Below, one piece after another: positions 16,791 to 24,983 of a DNA stretch of 64,000 nt. The notes below the pieces were generated by a model. The model did not search any database. It had not been told where the DNA came from and saw nothing but the letters and a program-made list of their open reading frames with translations. Origin of the DNA: Abyssibacter sp036156195 (GTDB taxonomy: Bacteria > Pseudomonadota > Gammaproteobacteria > Nevskiales > OUC007); assembly GCA_036156195.1 (NCBI GenBank), contig JAYZUZ010000009.1, positions 1 through 64,000 of the forward strand, in the 5' to 3' direction. The position numbers were made by a program, and so were the translations under genes. How positions within the stretch are numbered: the stretch's first letter is position 1; every line of letters starts with the position of its first letter.

Positions 16791-18407
16791 CTACATACGG
16801 GCTACGCCGAAGCTGTTCGGGGCCACTTCGCGGCGCTTGGCGTCCTGACAAATCGCCAGTGTGAAACCGAGCACGCGGCGTGTATCACGCGGGTCGATCA
16901 AGCCATCGTCAAACAGCCGAGCCGTAGCGGCGAGCGCATCGGCTTCCTTGTTAAACAGGCCGACCAGATTGGCCTCGGCCTTGGCAGCCTGTTCCTCGGA
17001 GAAGTCTTGGCCAGCCGCTTCGGCCTTGGCCTTGTTGATGATGGTCATGACCTTGGCCGCCTGCTCGCCGCCCATGACGGCGGTTCGGGAATTGGGCCAG
17101 GCGAAGATGAAATCCGGATCGAAACCACGTCCGCACATGCCGTAGTTACCGGCACCGAAACTGCCACCCATGACAATGGTGATTCTGGGTACGGACGCAT
17201 TGGCAACGGCCTGAACCATCTTGGAGCCATGCTTGACGATGCCGCCCTGCTCCGACTCGGTGCCGACCATGTAGCCGGTGGTATTCATCAGGTAGACCAG
17301 CGGCGTCTGGGTTTGTACGCATAGCTGCATGAACTGCGCAGCCTTGGTCGCCCCCTTGGTCGTGATGGGACCGTTGTTGCTGACGATCCCGATGGGCTGC
17401 CCATAAATGCTGGCGCGACCGCAAATGGTTTGCTGGTCGTATTCGCTCTTGTACTCCAGGAACTCGCTGCCATCGACCAACCGGGCAATCACCTCGCGGC
17501 AGTCATAGGGGCGCCGGTAGTCCGCTGGCACCACGCCCAGCAACTCCTCGGGCGCGTAGCGCGGCGCTTCGAAGGCCTTGAGCTGGGGCGCCGGCGCCGT
17601 GGTGTTCCAGCCCAGTTTGGCGACAACCTCGCGGGCCAGACGAATGCCGTCGGCATCGTCCTCGGCAATGAATTCCGAGGTGCCGGCCACCTGGCAATGC
17701 ATCTCGGCACCGCCCAGGTCCTCGTCCTTGGCGATCTCACCGGTGGCCGCACGCAGCAGCGGCGGCCCGGCCAGAAACACCTTGGCTTTTTTGCGAACCA
17801 TGATCACGTGATCGGACAGCCCCGGCATGTAGGCGCCGCCCGCCGTCGACGAGCCGTGCACGACCGTCACCTGGGGAATACCGGCAGCCGATAACCGCGC
17901 CTGGTTGGCGAAGGTCTTACCGCCCGGAATGAACACCTCAGCCTGGTACAGCAGGTTGGCACCGCCGGATTCGATCAGCGAGACCACAGGCAGCTTCTGC
18001 TTCAGCGCGATCTCCTGAATGCGCAGCGTCTTCTGCACACCGAACGGCGTCATCGTGCCGCCCTTCACGGCCGAGTTCGACGCGGAGATCATGCAGCGCA
18101 CGCCGGAGACATAGCCGATGCCGATGATCGTGTTGCCGCCGGCCAGCGAGCCGTCCTTGTCGTCGTGATGCTTGTACCCGCACAGCGTCGACAACTCCAG
18201 AAACGGCGAGCCCCGGTCGAGCAGCAAATGCACGCGTTCACGTGGCAGCAACTGGCCGCGTCCATGAAACTTGTCGCGCTTGGCTTCCTCGGTCGCATGG
18301 ACCTTGGCCTCGACGTGGCGGAAGCGCTTGATCTCGGCCAGCATCTCCTCACGGTTCTTCTGAAAATCCGCGGAGGTCGGGCTGATCTTCGATTCAATGG
18401 CCGGCAT
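16791..18407 (-). CDS. atuC: Geranyl-CoA carboxylase beta subunit (carboxyltransferase)
   Basis: A 538-residue biotin-dependent carboxyltransferase subunit, about the length of Pseudomonas AtuC. Both crotonase-like halves are visible: N-half oxyanion loop GSSTAGGAYMPGLSDH and C-half GGSFGAGNYGMCGRGFDPDF, with the conserved ESGGANLLYQ and NSRTAVMGGEQAA motifs. With AtuF it would carboxylate geranyl-CoA. Methylcrotonyl-CoA carboxylase beta is the close relative; published structural work attributes selectivity to a small residue replacing a bulky Phe in the acyl pocket, which needs an alignment to check here. Strong ribosome site AGGAGACACC before the ATG. Downstream gap to atuD is 115 bases. 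Confidence 0.84.
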   Translation of the reverse strand: MPAIESKISPTSADFQKNREEMLAEIKRFRHVEAKVHATEEAKRDKFHGRGQLLPRERVHLLLDRGSPFLELSTLCGYKHHDDKDGSLAGGNTIIGIGYVSGVRCMISASNSAVKGGTMTPFGVQKTLRIQEIALKQKLPVVSLIESGGANLLYQAEVFIPGGKTFANQARLSAAGIPQVTVVHGSSTAGGAYMPGLSDHVIMVRKKAKVFLAGPPLLRAATGEIAKDEDLGGAEMHCQVAGTSEFIAEDDADGIRLAREVVAKLGWNTTAPAPQLKAFEAPRYAPEELLGVVPADYRRPYDCREVIARLVDGSEFLEYKSEYDQQTICGRASIYGQPIGIVSNNGPITTKGATKAAQFMQLCVQTQTPLVYLMNTTGYMVGTESEQGGIVKHGSKMVQAVANASVPRITIVMGGSFGAGNYGMCGRGFDPDFIFAWPNSRTAVMGGEQAAKVMTIINKAKAEAAGQDFSEEQAAKAEANLVGLFNKEADALAATARLFDDGLIDPRDTRRVLGFTLAICQDAKRREVAPNSFGVARM

Positions 18408-18515
18408 GGTGTCTCCTCATCCCTGTCACTGGAGCCGAGCCAACCCGCCCGGCGCTTGTTGAAGTGTTGTCCGCGGCGCGCCGGTCAGCGCTACCCCCGC
18501 GGGTGGGCACTCGAT

Positions 18516-19388
18516 TTAGTCGCGTTCAGCCACGGCCTTGGGCGGCTGATAGCGATGAAACCCCTGGTAGGGTTTGGAGCGGTCATGATCGGGCAGCGGA
18601 AACAGCTTGGCATTCAGGCTGGCCGCGCCGTCGATCTTCACGCAGCTGCCGGAGATAAAGGCCGCCCCCTCCGACAACAGAAAGCAGATGGCCGAACTCA
18701 CCTCAGCCTCGGTGGACATACGCTTAAGCGGCACCAGCTCCGACATCATGGGAATGATCTGCTGGGTGAACGCGGGGTCGTAGCTGTCCATGCCGCTGGA
18801 TGCGACCCAGCCAGGCGCCACAGCATTCACGCGCACGCCAAACTGCGCCCACTCGACGGCCAGTGTCTCGGTCAGGTTGACCATCCCGGCACGCGCGGCG
18901 CCTGAGTGGGCCATGCCGGGCATGCCACCCCACATGTCGGCCACGATGTTGACGACGGCACCGCCGGTGTCGCGCATGGACTGCAGCAGCACCTCCCGCG
19001 CCACAAGAAAACCACCCGTGAGGTTGTTGCGCACCACGGCATCGAATCCATTCTTGCTGATCATCATCGCCGGGCTCGGGAATTGCCCGCCGGCGTTGTT
19101 GACCAGACCGTGAATGGCTCCGTGCTGAGTCACCATCGCCTGCACCGCCGTCTTGACGGCGTCTTCATCGCGAATATCGAAGGCCTGGGCGCTGGCTGAG
19201 CCGCCATCCTCGATGATCTCGGCCACGACGGCGTCTAGCTTGGACTGGGTGCGGCCGGTGACAATGACATGGGCGCCAAGCGCGGCCAGCTCATGTACCG
19301 TGCAGCGGCCAATGCCGGAACCGCCGCCCGTGACGACGTGCGTCTGGCCGGCAAAGAGTCCTGGCTTGAGGACTGAGGCGTAACTCAA
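18516..19388 (-). CDS. atuB: Short-chain dehydrogenase/reductase of the atu cluster (AtuB/AtuG-like)
   Basis: A 290-residue SDR with a Rossmann nucleotide site (VVTGGGSGIGRCTVHEL) and NNAGGQ. The catalytic YxxxK is absent: the aligned segment reads HSGAARAGMVNL, with Ser and Arg at the Tyr and Lys positions. This recalls the peroxisomal 2,4-dienoyl-CoA reductase branch, whose equivalent is HAGSAKAA. A redox step on a terpenoid acyl-CoA is therefore plausible, but the reaction is unproven. It starts at a TTG (19388) directly after a strong GGAGGAG site, 7 bases away. A dyad operator candidate and a strong hairpin lie upstream, between it and etfA. The symbol is by position just before atuC. 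Confidence 0.72.
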   Translation of the reverse strand: MSYASVLKPGLFAGQTHVVTGGGSGIGRCTVHELAALGAHVIVTGRTQSKLDAVVAEIIEDGGSASAQAFDIRDEDAVKTAVQAMVTQHGAIHGLVNNAGGQFPSPAMMISKNGFDAVVRNNLTGGFLVAREVLLQSMRDTGGAVVNIVADMWGGMPGMAHSGAARAGMVNLTETLAVEWAQFGVRVNAVAPGWVASSGMDSYDPAFTQQIIPMMSELVPLKRMSTEAEVSSAICFLLSEGAAFISGSCVKIDGAASLNAKLFPLPDHDRSKPYQGFHRYQPPKAVAERD

Positions 19389-19410
19389 CGGATGCTCCTC
19401 CAGGTCACAC

Positions 19411-19424
19411 TGAACGTGTGTTCA
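19411..19424. promoter_or_regulatory. Candidate operator: TGAAC-N4-GTTCA dyad before atuB
   Basis: A perfect 5+4+5 inverted repeat lies 22 bases upstream of the atuB start, in a short AT-richer patch (ATTCAA follows on the plus strand). TetR-type regulators of acyl-CoA catabolism, including AtuR of Pseudomonas, bind inverted repeats of about this size, so this may be a repressor site for an internal promoter. The site itself is seen; the regulator is inferred and none is encoded nearby. Confidence 0.4.
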
Positions 19425-19498
19425 ATTCAAAGCCGTCCCAAGCCCGTCTTGTGGTTGCCCTGTTCCGGGCCTGCGGGTCTTTGAGTGGACGGTTTGCA

Positions 19499-19531
19499 AG
19501 CGGCTGGCGGGACACAGGCCCGCCAGCCGCT
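19499..19531 (-). terminator. Strong hairpin between etfA and atuB
   Basis: A perfect 13-base stem (19499-19511 with 19519-19531) encloses a 7-base loop, starting 11 bases after the etfA stop. On the minus strand it is followed by TTGCAAACC, a poor T-tract. It may partly terminate transcription or stabilise the upstream mRNA, separating the atuA-etf segment from atuB-F. Confidence 0.55.
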
Positions 19532-19541
19532 AGATCACTTG

Positions 19542-20480
19542 CTACAGCTTGGATTCCAGCTCCGGGATAACCTCAAACAGGTCACCCACCAGGCCGATAT
19601 CCGCCACCTCGAAGATCGAGGCTTCCTCGTCCTTGTTCACGGCCACGATGCAACCGGCGTCCTTAATACCCGCCAGATGCTGGATCGCACCGGAAATGCC
19701 GAAGCACATGTACAGCTCAGGCGCGATGACCTTACCGGTCTGGCCGACCTGCATGTCGTTGGCGCAGAAGCCAGAGTCGACCGCCGCACGCGATGCACCG
19801 ACAGCGGCGCCGATCTTGTCGGCCATGCGGTAGATGATCTCGAAGTTCTCTTCGCTGCCGACGCCACGACCACCCGAAACCACTTTGGGGGCAGACTGCA
19901 GGTCGGGGCGATCCCCACCGGCGCCTTCACGCTTCACGAAGCGGGTGTGCGTTGGCAGTTCGGCGTCCACGGTCACCGCTTCCACCGGGCAGGCAGCCTG
20001 CTCGCCGACGGCCTTGAAGGATGCTGTACGGGCCGAGCCGACCAGAATGCCGTCCTGCGGCGCATCAACAGACACGATGGCGTTACCGGCGTAGATCGGA
20101 CGCTGGAAGCTGTACGGACCCTCGACCGACATGATGTCGGTGACCATGACGCTGTCGAGCAGCGCGGCCACGCGCGGCATCAAATCCTTGCCAAAGGTGG
20201 TATTCGGGCCAACCACGTGGCTGACGCCCAAATCCTGGGCCAGCTTGGCGATTTGGGGCGCCAGGATGGCGGCGACCGGTTCAGCGTTCTCGGCCCGGTC
20301 CACCAACACGACCTTGCTCGCGCCTTCCAGGGTGGCAGCGGCGTCAGCCACGGCCTGGCCGGATTCAGCAAACACCGCCACGGTCACGTCACCAATCGCC
20401 TTGGCACAGGCCATGGCCTTGGACGTCGAGCTGTTCAGCTCACCGCCGAGATGTTGCGCAATCAGCAATACAGAAGCCAT
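19542..20480 (-). CDS. etfA: Electron transfer flavoprotein alpha subunit
   Basis: A 312-residue ETF alpha subunit (FixB family) holding the FAD. The C-terminal FAD-binding signature is clear: VVSGGRGVGSEENF, then GASRAAVDSGFCANDMQVGQTGKVIAPELYMCFGISGAIQHLAG. It accepts electrons from acyl-CoA dehydrogenases and passes them to ETF-quinone oxidoreductase. Its ATG overlaps the etfB stop by one base (TAATG), so the two subunits are translationally coupled. Placement beside atuD suggests service to citronellyl-CoA oxidation, though it may also serve general beta-oxidation. Confidence 0.95.
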   Translation of the reverse strand: MASVLLIAQHLGGELNSSTSKAMACAKAIGDVTVAVFAESGQAVADAAATLEGASKVVLVDRAENAEPVAAILAPQIAKLAQDLGVSHVVGPNTTFGKDLMPRVAALLDSVMVTDIMSVEGPYSFQRPIYAGNAIVSVDAPQDGILVGSARTASFKAVGEQAACPVEAVTVDAELPTHTRFVKREGAGGDRPDLQSAPKVVSGGRGVGSEENFEIIYRMADKIGAAVGASRAAVDSGFCANDMQVGQTGKVIAPELYMCFGISGAIQHLAGIKDAGCIVAVNKDEEASIFEVADIGLVGDLFEVIPELESKL

Positions 20481-21226
20481 TAGAGCAACCCCTTGTCTTT
20501 CAATGCAGAAATCAGTTCATCGGTGGACTTGACCATGACGCCGGCCTCGCGCTCGGGCGGCGGTGCGGTCTTGGTGACGGTCAGACCGGCCTTGGGCGTC
20601 ACGCCCAGGTCGTCCAGTGTCTTGGTGTCCACCGGCTTGCGCTTGGCCTTCATGATGTCCGGCAGCTTCAGGTAGCGCGGCTCGTTCAGACGCAAGTCCG
20701 TGGTGATCACGGCGGGCAGATCAACCTCGATGGTCTCCAGGCCCTCATCGACTTCGCGCGCCACCGTGGCCTTGCCGTCGGCAATCTCGATGGTCGAGGC
20801 GAAGGTCGCCTGCGCCCAGCCCAACTTGGCCGAAGTCATCTGACCGGTCTGGTTGCTGTCGTCGTCAATGGCCTGCTTGCCCATCAGGAACACGTCCGGA
20901 CCTTCGGCCTCGGCCAGCTTGGCGAAAACGGCAGCCGCCGTCGTCGGAGCAACGGCCTCGTCGGTCTTGACGTGAATCGCCTTGTCGCAGCCGAAGGCCA
21001 GCGCCGTGCGCAGGGTTTCCACGGCCTTGTCGTCACCGATGGTCACGGCGATGACTTCGGATGCCGTGCCGGCCTCCTTCATGCGAATGGCCTGTTCGAC
21101 CGCAATCTCGTCAAACGGATTCATGGAGTGCTTGACACCTTCGGTCTGCACGCCGGATCCGTCTCCTTTCACCTGGATTCGCACGTTGTAATCCACAACG
21201 CGCTTCACGCTCACAAGTACTTTCAT
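20480..21226 (-). CDS. etfB: Electron transfer flavoprotein beta subunit
   Basis: A 248-residue ETF beta subunit (FixA family) that binds AMP and docks dehydrogenases. It begins MKVLVSVKRVVDYNVRIQVK and contains the NPFDEIAVEQAIRMKE and GKQAIDDDSNQTGQM signatures, and the VITTDLRLNEPRYLKLPDIMKAK stretch with the leucine of the docking loop. It lies 72 bases downstream of the ETF-QO gene and is coupled to etfA. Together the three genes form a complete route from acyl-CoA dehydrogenase to quinone. Confidence 0.95.
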   Translation of the reverse strand: MKVLVSVKRVVDYNVRIQVKGDGSGVQTEGVKHSMNPFDEIAVEQAIRMKEAGTASEVIAVTIGDDKAVETLRTALAFGCDKAIHVKTDEAVAPTTAAAVFAKLAEAEGPDVFLMGKQAIDDDSNQTGQMTSAKLGWAQATFASTIEIADGKATVAREVDEGLETIEVDLPAVITTDLRLNEPRYLKLPDIMKAKRKPVDTKTLDDLGVTPKAGLTVTKTAPPPEREAGVMVKSTDELISALKDKGLL

Positions 21227-21298
21227 GTTGTTTGGCTCAACAGTTCTCTGAGTTCCGTGTATGTCGGACCCGCGCCCGGCGCCGGCCCGCCCAATGCC

Positions 21299-22912
21299 CT
21301 ACAAGTTCTGATAGTTCGGCCCGGATCCGCCTTCCGGCGTGACCCAGTTAATCACTTGATAGGGATCCTTAATATCGCACGTCTTGCAATGCACGCAGTT
21401 GGCCGAATTGATCTGCAGGCGCTTACCTGCGGCCTCCTCGACCACCTCGTACACCCCTGCCGGGCAGAACCGCGTGCAGGGATTGGCGTACTCCTCCTCG
21501 CATTTGGTGAAGCAGACATCCGGATCGGTCACCTTGAGGTGAATCGGCTGATCCTCGTCATGCTCCGTGGCCGCAAAGTAGACCGACGCCAGTCGATCCT
21601 TGGGCGCCAGATCGCGCGGCGCCTCGGGGAATGCTGGCTCCGGGGGCAGCTCGGCCAGCTTCTTGGTCTGCGACCAGTCCGCTTTGGAGGACAGCGTCCA
21701 GGGCGAGAACCCGGCGGTCGCGGTCTCCCAGGCAGCATTGAACATGCCGAACCACAGGCCTTTCTTGAAACCCGGCTTGATGTTGCGGACTTTCTTGAGC
21801 TCCTTGGCCACCGCGGACTCACGCAGCTTGGCGTCGAAGCCCTTGGCATCCAGCTGCGCCGTCAGATGCTCGGCGGCGAGCATGCCCGACCGCATCGCGG
21901 TATGAACGCCTTTGATCTTCGGCACGTTGAGCGTGCCGGCAGCGCAGCCGATCAGCATGGCGCCAGGCATTTCGGTCGTCGGCAGCGACTGCCAGCCCCC
22001 CGTGACAATGGCCCGAGCGCCGGCGGACAGGATCTTGCCACCTTCCAGCAGCGACTTGACCTGCGGGTGATGCTTCCACTGCTGGAACATCTCAAAGGGC
22101 TTGAGCCGCGGATCCCCGTAACCCAGACCCACGACATAACCCAGCGCAATGCGATTGTCGGTCAGGTGGTACAGGAAGCTGCCGCCGTAGACATCATTCG
22201 GCAGCGGCCAGCCCACGGTGTGGACGATCTTGCCCGGCTCGACCCGGCCTTCCGGCACTTCCCACAGCTCCTTAAGCCCAATGCTGTAGTTCTGTGGATC
22301 ATGGCCTTCGGCTAGGTTGTAGCGCTTGATCAGCTGCTTGGACACCGAACCGCGCGCACCTTCGGCCAGCACGGTGACCTTGGCGCGCAGGTCCATGCCC
22401 GGCGTGTAACCGTCTTTCTGCGACCCGTCCTTGGCCACACCCATATCGCCGGTGCGCACGCCAACGACCACGTCGTTCTCAATCAATGCCTCGGCAGCCG
22501 GAAAGCCGGGATAAATCTCCACGCCCAGCGCTTCGGCCTTCTCACCCAGCCAACCCATCATGTTCATCAGGCTGACGATGAAATGCCCCTTGTTATGCAT
22601 TTGCGGGGGCGTCGGCAGCTTCATGGAGCCGGATTCGCTCAGCTTGAGGAATTCGTCCTTGGTCGCCGGCACGCAGATCTCTGGCGGATCATCCCGCCAA
22701 CCCGGCACCAGCTCGTCCAGCGGTTCCGGTTCGATCACGGCACCCGCCAGCGCGTGCGCGCCCACGAAACTGCCCTTCTCGAGCACACAAACTGCCAAAT
22801 CGGCATTCGCCTGCTTGAGTTTCATGGCGCAGGCCAGACCAGCCGGTCCGGCGCCGACGATGACGACGTCGTATTCCATGACGTCGCGTTCGATGTCGCT
22901 CCCGTTCGTCAT
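21299..22912 (-). CDS. Electron transfer flavoprotein-ubiquinone oxidoreductase
   Basis: A 537-residue membrane-associated FAD/[4Fe-4S] enzyme passing electrons from ETF to ubiquinone. The N-terminal FAD motif is VVIVGAGPAGLACAMKL. The ubiquinone and FAD regions include GCAAGTLNVPKIKG and MRSGMLAAE. The C-terminal cluster ligands are in NPCTRFCPAGVYE and NCVHCKTCDIKDP. The length and the ending (PEGGSGPNYQ) match the family. The start at 22912 has AGGA five bases before the ATG; an internal ATG at 22879 (MEYDVVIVG) is possible. It follows atuA by 36 bases in the same operon, an unusual partner for that gene. Confidence 0.95.
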   Translation of the reverse strand: MTNGSDIERDVMEYDVVIVGAGPAGLACAMKLKQANADLAVCVLEKGSFVGAHALAGAVIEPEPLDELVPGWRDDPPEICVPATKDEFLKLSESGSMKLPTPPQMHNKGHFIVSLMNMMGWLGEKAEALGVEIYPGFPAAEALIENDVVVGVRTGDMGVAKDGSQKDGYTPGMDLRAKVTVLAEGARGSVSKQLIKRYNLAEGHDPQNYSIGLKELWEVPEGRVEPGKIVHTVGWPLPNDVYGGSFLYHLTDNRIALGYVVGLGYGDPRLKPFEMFQQWKHHPQVKSLLEGGKILSAGARAIVTGGWQSLPTTEMPGAMLIGCAAGTLNVPKIKGVHTAMRSGMLAAEHLTAQLDAKGFDAKLRESAVAKELKKVRNIKPGFKKGLWFGMFNAAWETATAGFSPWTLSSKADWSQTKKLAELPPEPAFPEAPRDLAPKDRLASVYFAATEHDEDQPIHLKVTDPDVCFTKCEEEYANPCTRFCPAGVYEVVEEAAGKRLQINSANCVHCKTCDIKDPYQVINWVTPEGGSGPNYQNL

Positions 22913-22948
22913 TGTGTCCTGATGTCAGGTGGGATGGGGGCCAACACT

Positions 22949-24718
22949 TTAGTCGAATCGGGAGGCAATTTCTGCCGAAACCGGGATTGGATAGCTCAAC
23001 AGCATCTGTGCGTGGCACTTGCCCTGGGGGTCGGTTCGCAGCGACGCCACGCCCCCGCCGCCCAGCGAATGTCGTAGCAGGAAGTTGAATCCGCCAATGC
23101 CCGGCATGGCCCAGCGGGTCACGTCACCCGCCAGCAAGTGCTCGAAATACACGGCCACGGCCTCGGCCGTCAGCGCCTGTTCGATATAGGGCAGATACGC
23201 CGGGTCGCGCGCAATCACACCAATATTGCTGTGATCCCCCTTGTCGCCCGACCGGGCAACCGCGAGACGGACCAGCGGGACGCTAACGGTGGCATCCGAT
23301 GCCGGCGGCTGGCCACTGCCAGCACCCGCAGGGGACACATCGTCGCCCGTAAATTCGGTCGGAATCGCGACCGGACGCCCGCCGTCCTCCAAGACAATCG
23401 CAGCGGAGACCTGCGTCTTGGGTACCAGCGTGGTGAACAAGCGGACGATCGGCGTGACACTGGGTCGCCCCGAGTAGCCGGTAATGCCCGGCACCATACC
23501 GGTTGCCGCCTGCGCGATCTCTCGTCCGAAGAGCTTGAGCGCGTCCTTGTTTGCGTGCGTCGCGACCATGCGGACCGTGACTTCGCGCGGCGACGCCTGG
23601 GCATGGGGGCCATACATGGCCTCTGCGCCGACGATCTCGATTCGGGTTTGCTGAAACGGGTCCAACCCGCGCGCCTCCAGTAATCGGCCAATCTTCTTGA
23701 ACAGGGCCTCGGCCGCTGCGCGGCCTTTTGATGCCGCATCCAGACCGCCCACCACGAAACTGGCCAGACTGCGGAACCCCGATGGATAGGTCGCCGACAC
23801 CTTGTACTGGTCCGTCGGCTGGCGCCCGCGAGCACCCGCCACGCGCACCTGATCCTCGCCGGCGGTTTCCAGTGTGACCTGGGTCCAGTCGCAGACCACA
23901 TCCGGCAGGATGTAGGCGCCCGGATCGGCAATCTCATAGACCAATTGCTCACCGACCGTGAGCGGCGTCACCAAGCCACCGGTGCCCTCCGGCTTGGTGA
24001 CCACGAACTGACCATCGGGCTCCACCTCCACAATGGGAAAGCCCATGTTGTCGAAGCCGGGCACCTGCTCCCAGTCGGTGAAGTTCCCCCCTGTGCACTG
24101 CGCGCCACATTCGATGATGTGGCCTGCCAGCGAGCCCGCCGACAGGCGGTCGTAGTCTTCCTCGCCCCAATCGAACTCAGCCATGAGCGGCCCGAGGACG
24201 AGCGCAGAATCAGCGCAGCGGCCTGTCACCACGATATCGGCGCCGGCCAGCAAGGCATCACGCACCGGCAACGCGCCGAGATAAGCGTTCATCGTCACCA
24301 GGCCACGAGGCATCTCCGCGCCGGTATCCATGTCCACCCACTGCTTGAACTCGGCCTGCCGGGGCAGCAGGTCATCGCCGCTAACCGCCGCGATGGTCAG
24401 CTCCACACCTGCCTGCTCCGCAGCGGCTTGCAGTGCATCCCGACAGGCCTGCGGATTGAGACCGCCGGCGTTAGCCGCCACGCGAATGCCCTGAGACTTG
24501 ATCGACTGGAGCAGCGGTGCAAGCACCTGCACAAAATCCTCGCAGTAGCCGGCCTGCGGGTCACGCATGCGCTTGAGCGCCAGGATCGACATGGTGATCT
24601 CGGCCAGGTAATCGGCAACTAGGTAATCAATATTTCCGCTTTCGACCAGCTGCGCCGCTGCAGTGGAGGTGTCCCCCCAAAAAGCCGATGAGCATCCAAT
24701 TCTTACTGTCTTTTCCAT
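22949..24718 (-). CDS. atuA: Acyclic terpene utilisation protein AtuA (DUF1446)
   Basis: A 589-residue protein of the AtuA family. Residues ~1-450 form the DUF1446 core (IGCSSAFWGDTSTAAAQL at the start, AANAGGLNPQACRDAL, VTGRCADSALVLGPLM). The final ~110 residues are the family's ferredoxin-like C-terminal domain (RLAVARSGDKGDHSNIGVIA). AtuA is required for citronellol/geraniol growth in Pseudomonas; its reaction is not settled, and a lyase step after AtuE has been suggested. I chose the ATG at 24718 over the in-frame TTG just before it. It is the first gene of the cluster. This family member is the main reason for reading the cluster as terpene rather than leucine degradation. Confidence 0.88.
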   Translation of the reverse strand: MEKTVRIGCSSAFWGDTSTAAAQLVESGNIDYLVADYLAEITMSILALKRMRDPQAGYCEDFVQVLAPLLQSIKSQGIRVAANAGGLNPQACRDALQAAAEQAGVELTIAAVSGDDLLPRQAEFKQWVDMDTGAEMPRGLVTMNAYLGALPVRDALLAGADIVVTGRCADSALVLGPLMAEFDWGEEDYDRLSAGSLAGHIIECGAQCTGGNFTDWEQVPGFDNMGFPIVEVEPDGQFVVTKPEGTGGLVTPLTVGEQLVYEIADPGAYILPDVVCDWTQVTLETAGEDQVRVAGARGRQPTDQYKVSATYPSGFRSLASFVVGGLDAASKGRAAAEALFKKIGRLLEARGLDPFQQTRIEIVGAEAMYGPHAQASPREVTVRMVATHANKDALKLFGREIAQAATGMVPGITGYSGRPSVTPIVRLFTTLVPKTQVSAAIVLEDGGRPVAIPTEFTGDDVSPAGAGSGQPPASDATVSVPLVRLAVARSGDKGDHSNIGVIARDPAYLPYIEQALTAEAVAVYFEHLLAGDVTRWAMPGIGGFNFLLRHSLGGGGVASLRTDPQGKCHAQMLLSYPIPVSAEIASRFD

Positions 24719-24810
24719 CAATTCAACCTGTTGCCATCACTGCACCACCGCTGTAGCACATGCGAAACGATTGTGTTCCGAAGCATGCCAGCGCAGCCAT
24801 CAAGCACGCA

Positions 24811-24830
24811 AGGGTAACTATTATTACCTT
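24811..24830. promoter_or_regulatory. AT-rich dyad in the atuA/manB divergent gap
   Basis: GGTAA (24813-24817) and TTACC (24824-24828) form an inverted repeat around 6 bases, extended outward by a wobble and one A-T pair. It is the only AT-rich patch in the 265-base divergent gap and contains TAATAA on the minus strand, which could be a -10 element for atuA. A regulator-binding role is inferred. Confidence 0.35.
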
Positions 24831-24983
24831 AATGGGCCGAGTAACACGGCTCACTGCGCCGGCACTGGCGCACTTCAGTATCTGGCCCGTGAAGGCCGGA
24901 CAGTCGCTGGGGCACAGGCAGACAGCAGCCCGATGTGCGGTGCATCATTGGCGCCCGAATCCGCTTTCAAAGGACCTGAACGC

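Noticed and set aside
12639..18407. Leucine degradation (liu/mcc) cluster
   Set aside because: The carboxylase, dehydrogenase and hydratase families fit leucine degradation too, but an AtuA-family gene begins the cluster, the dehydrogenase has AtuD-like motifs, and no HMG-CoA lyase (liuE) is present.
20972..22315. 447-codon plus-strand frame opposite the ETF-QO and etfB genes
   Set aside because: It spans two certain minus-strand genes and the gap between them, and shows only biased composition.
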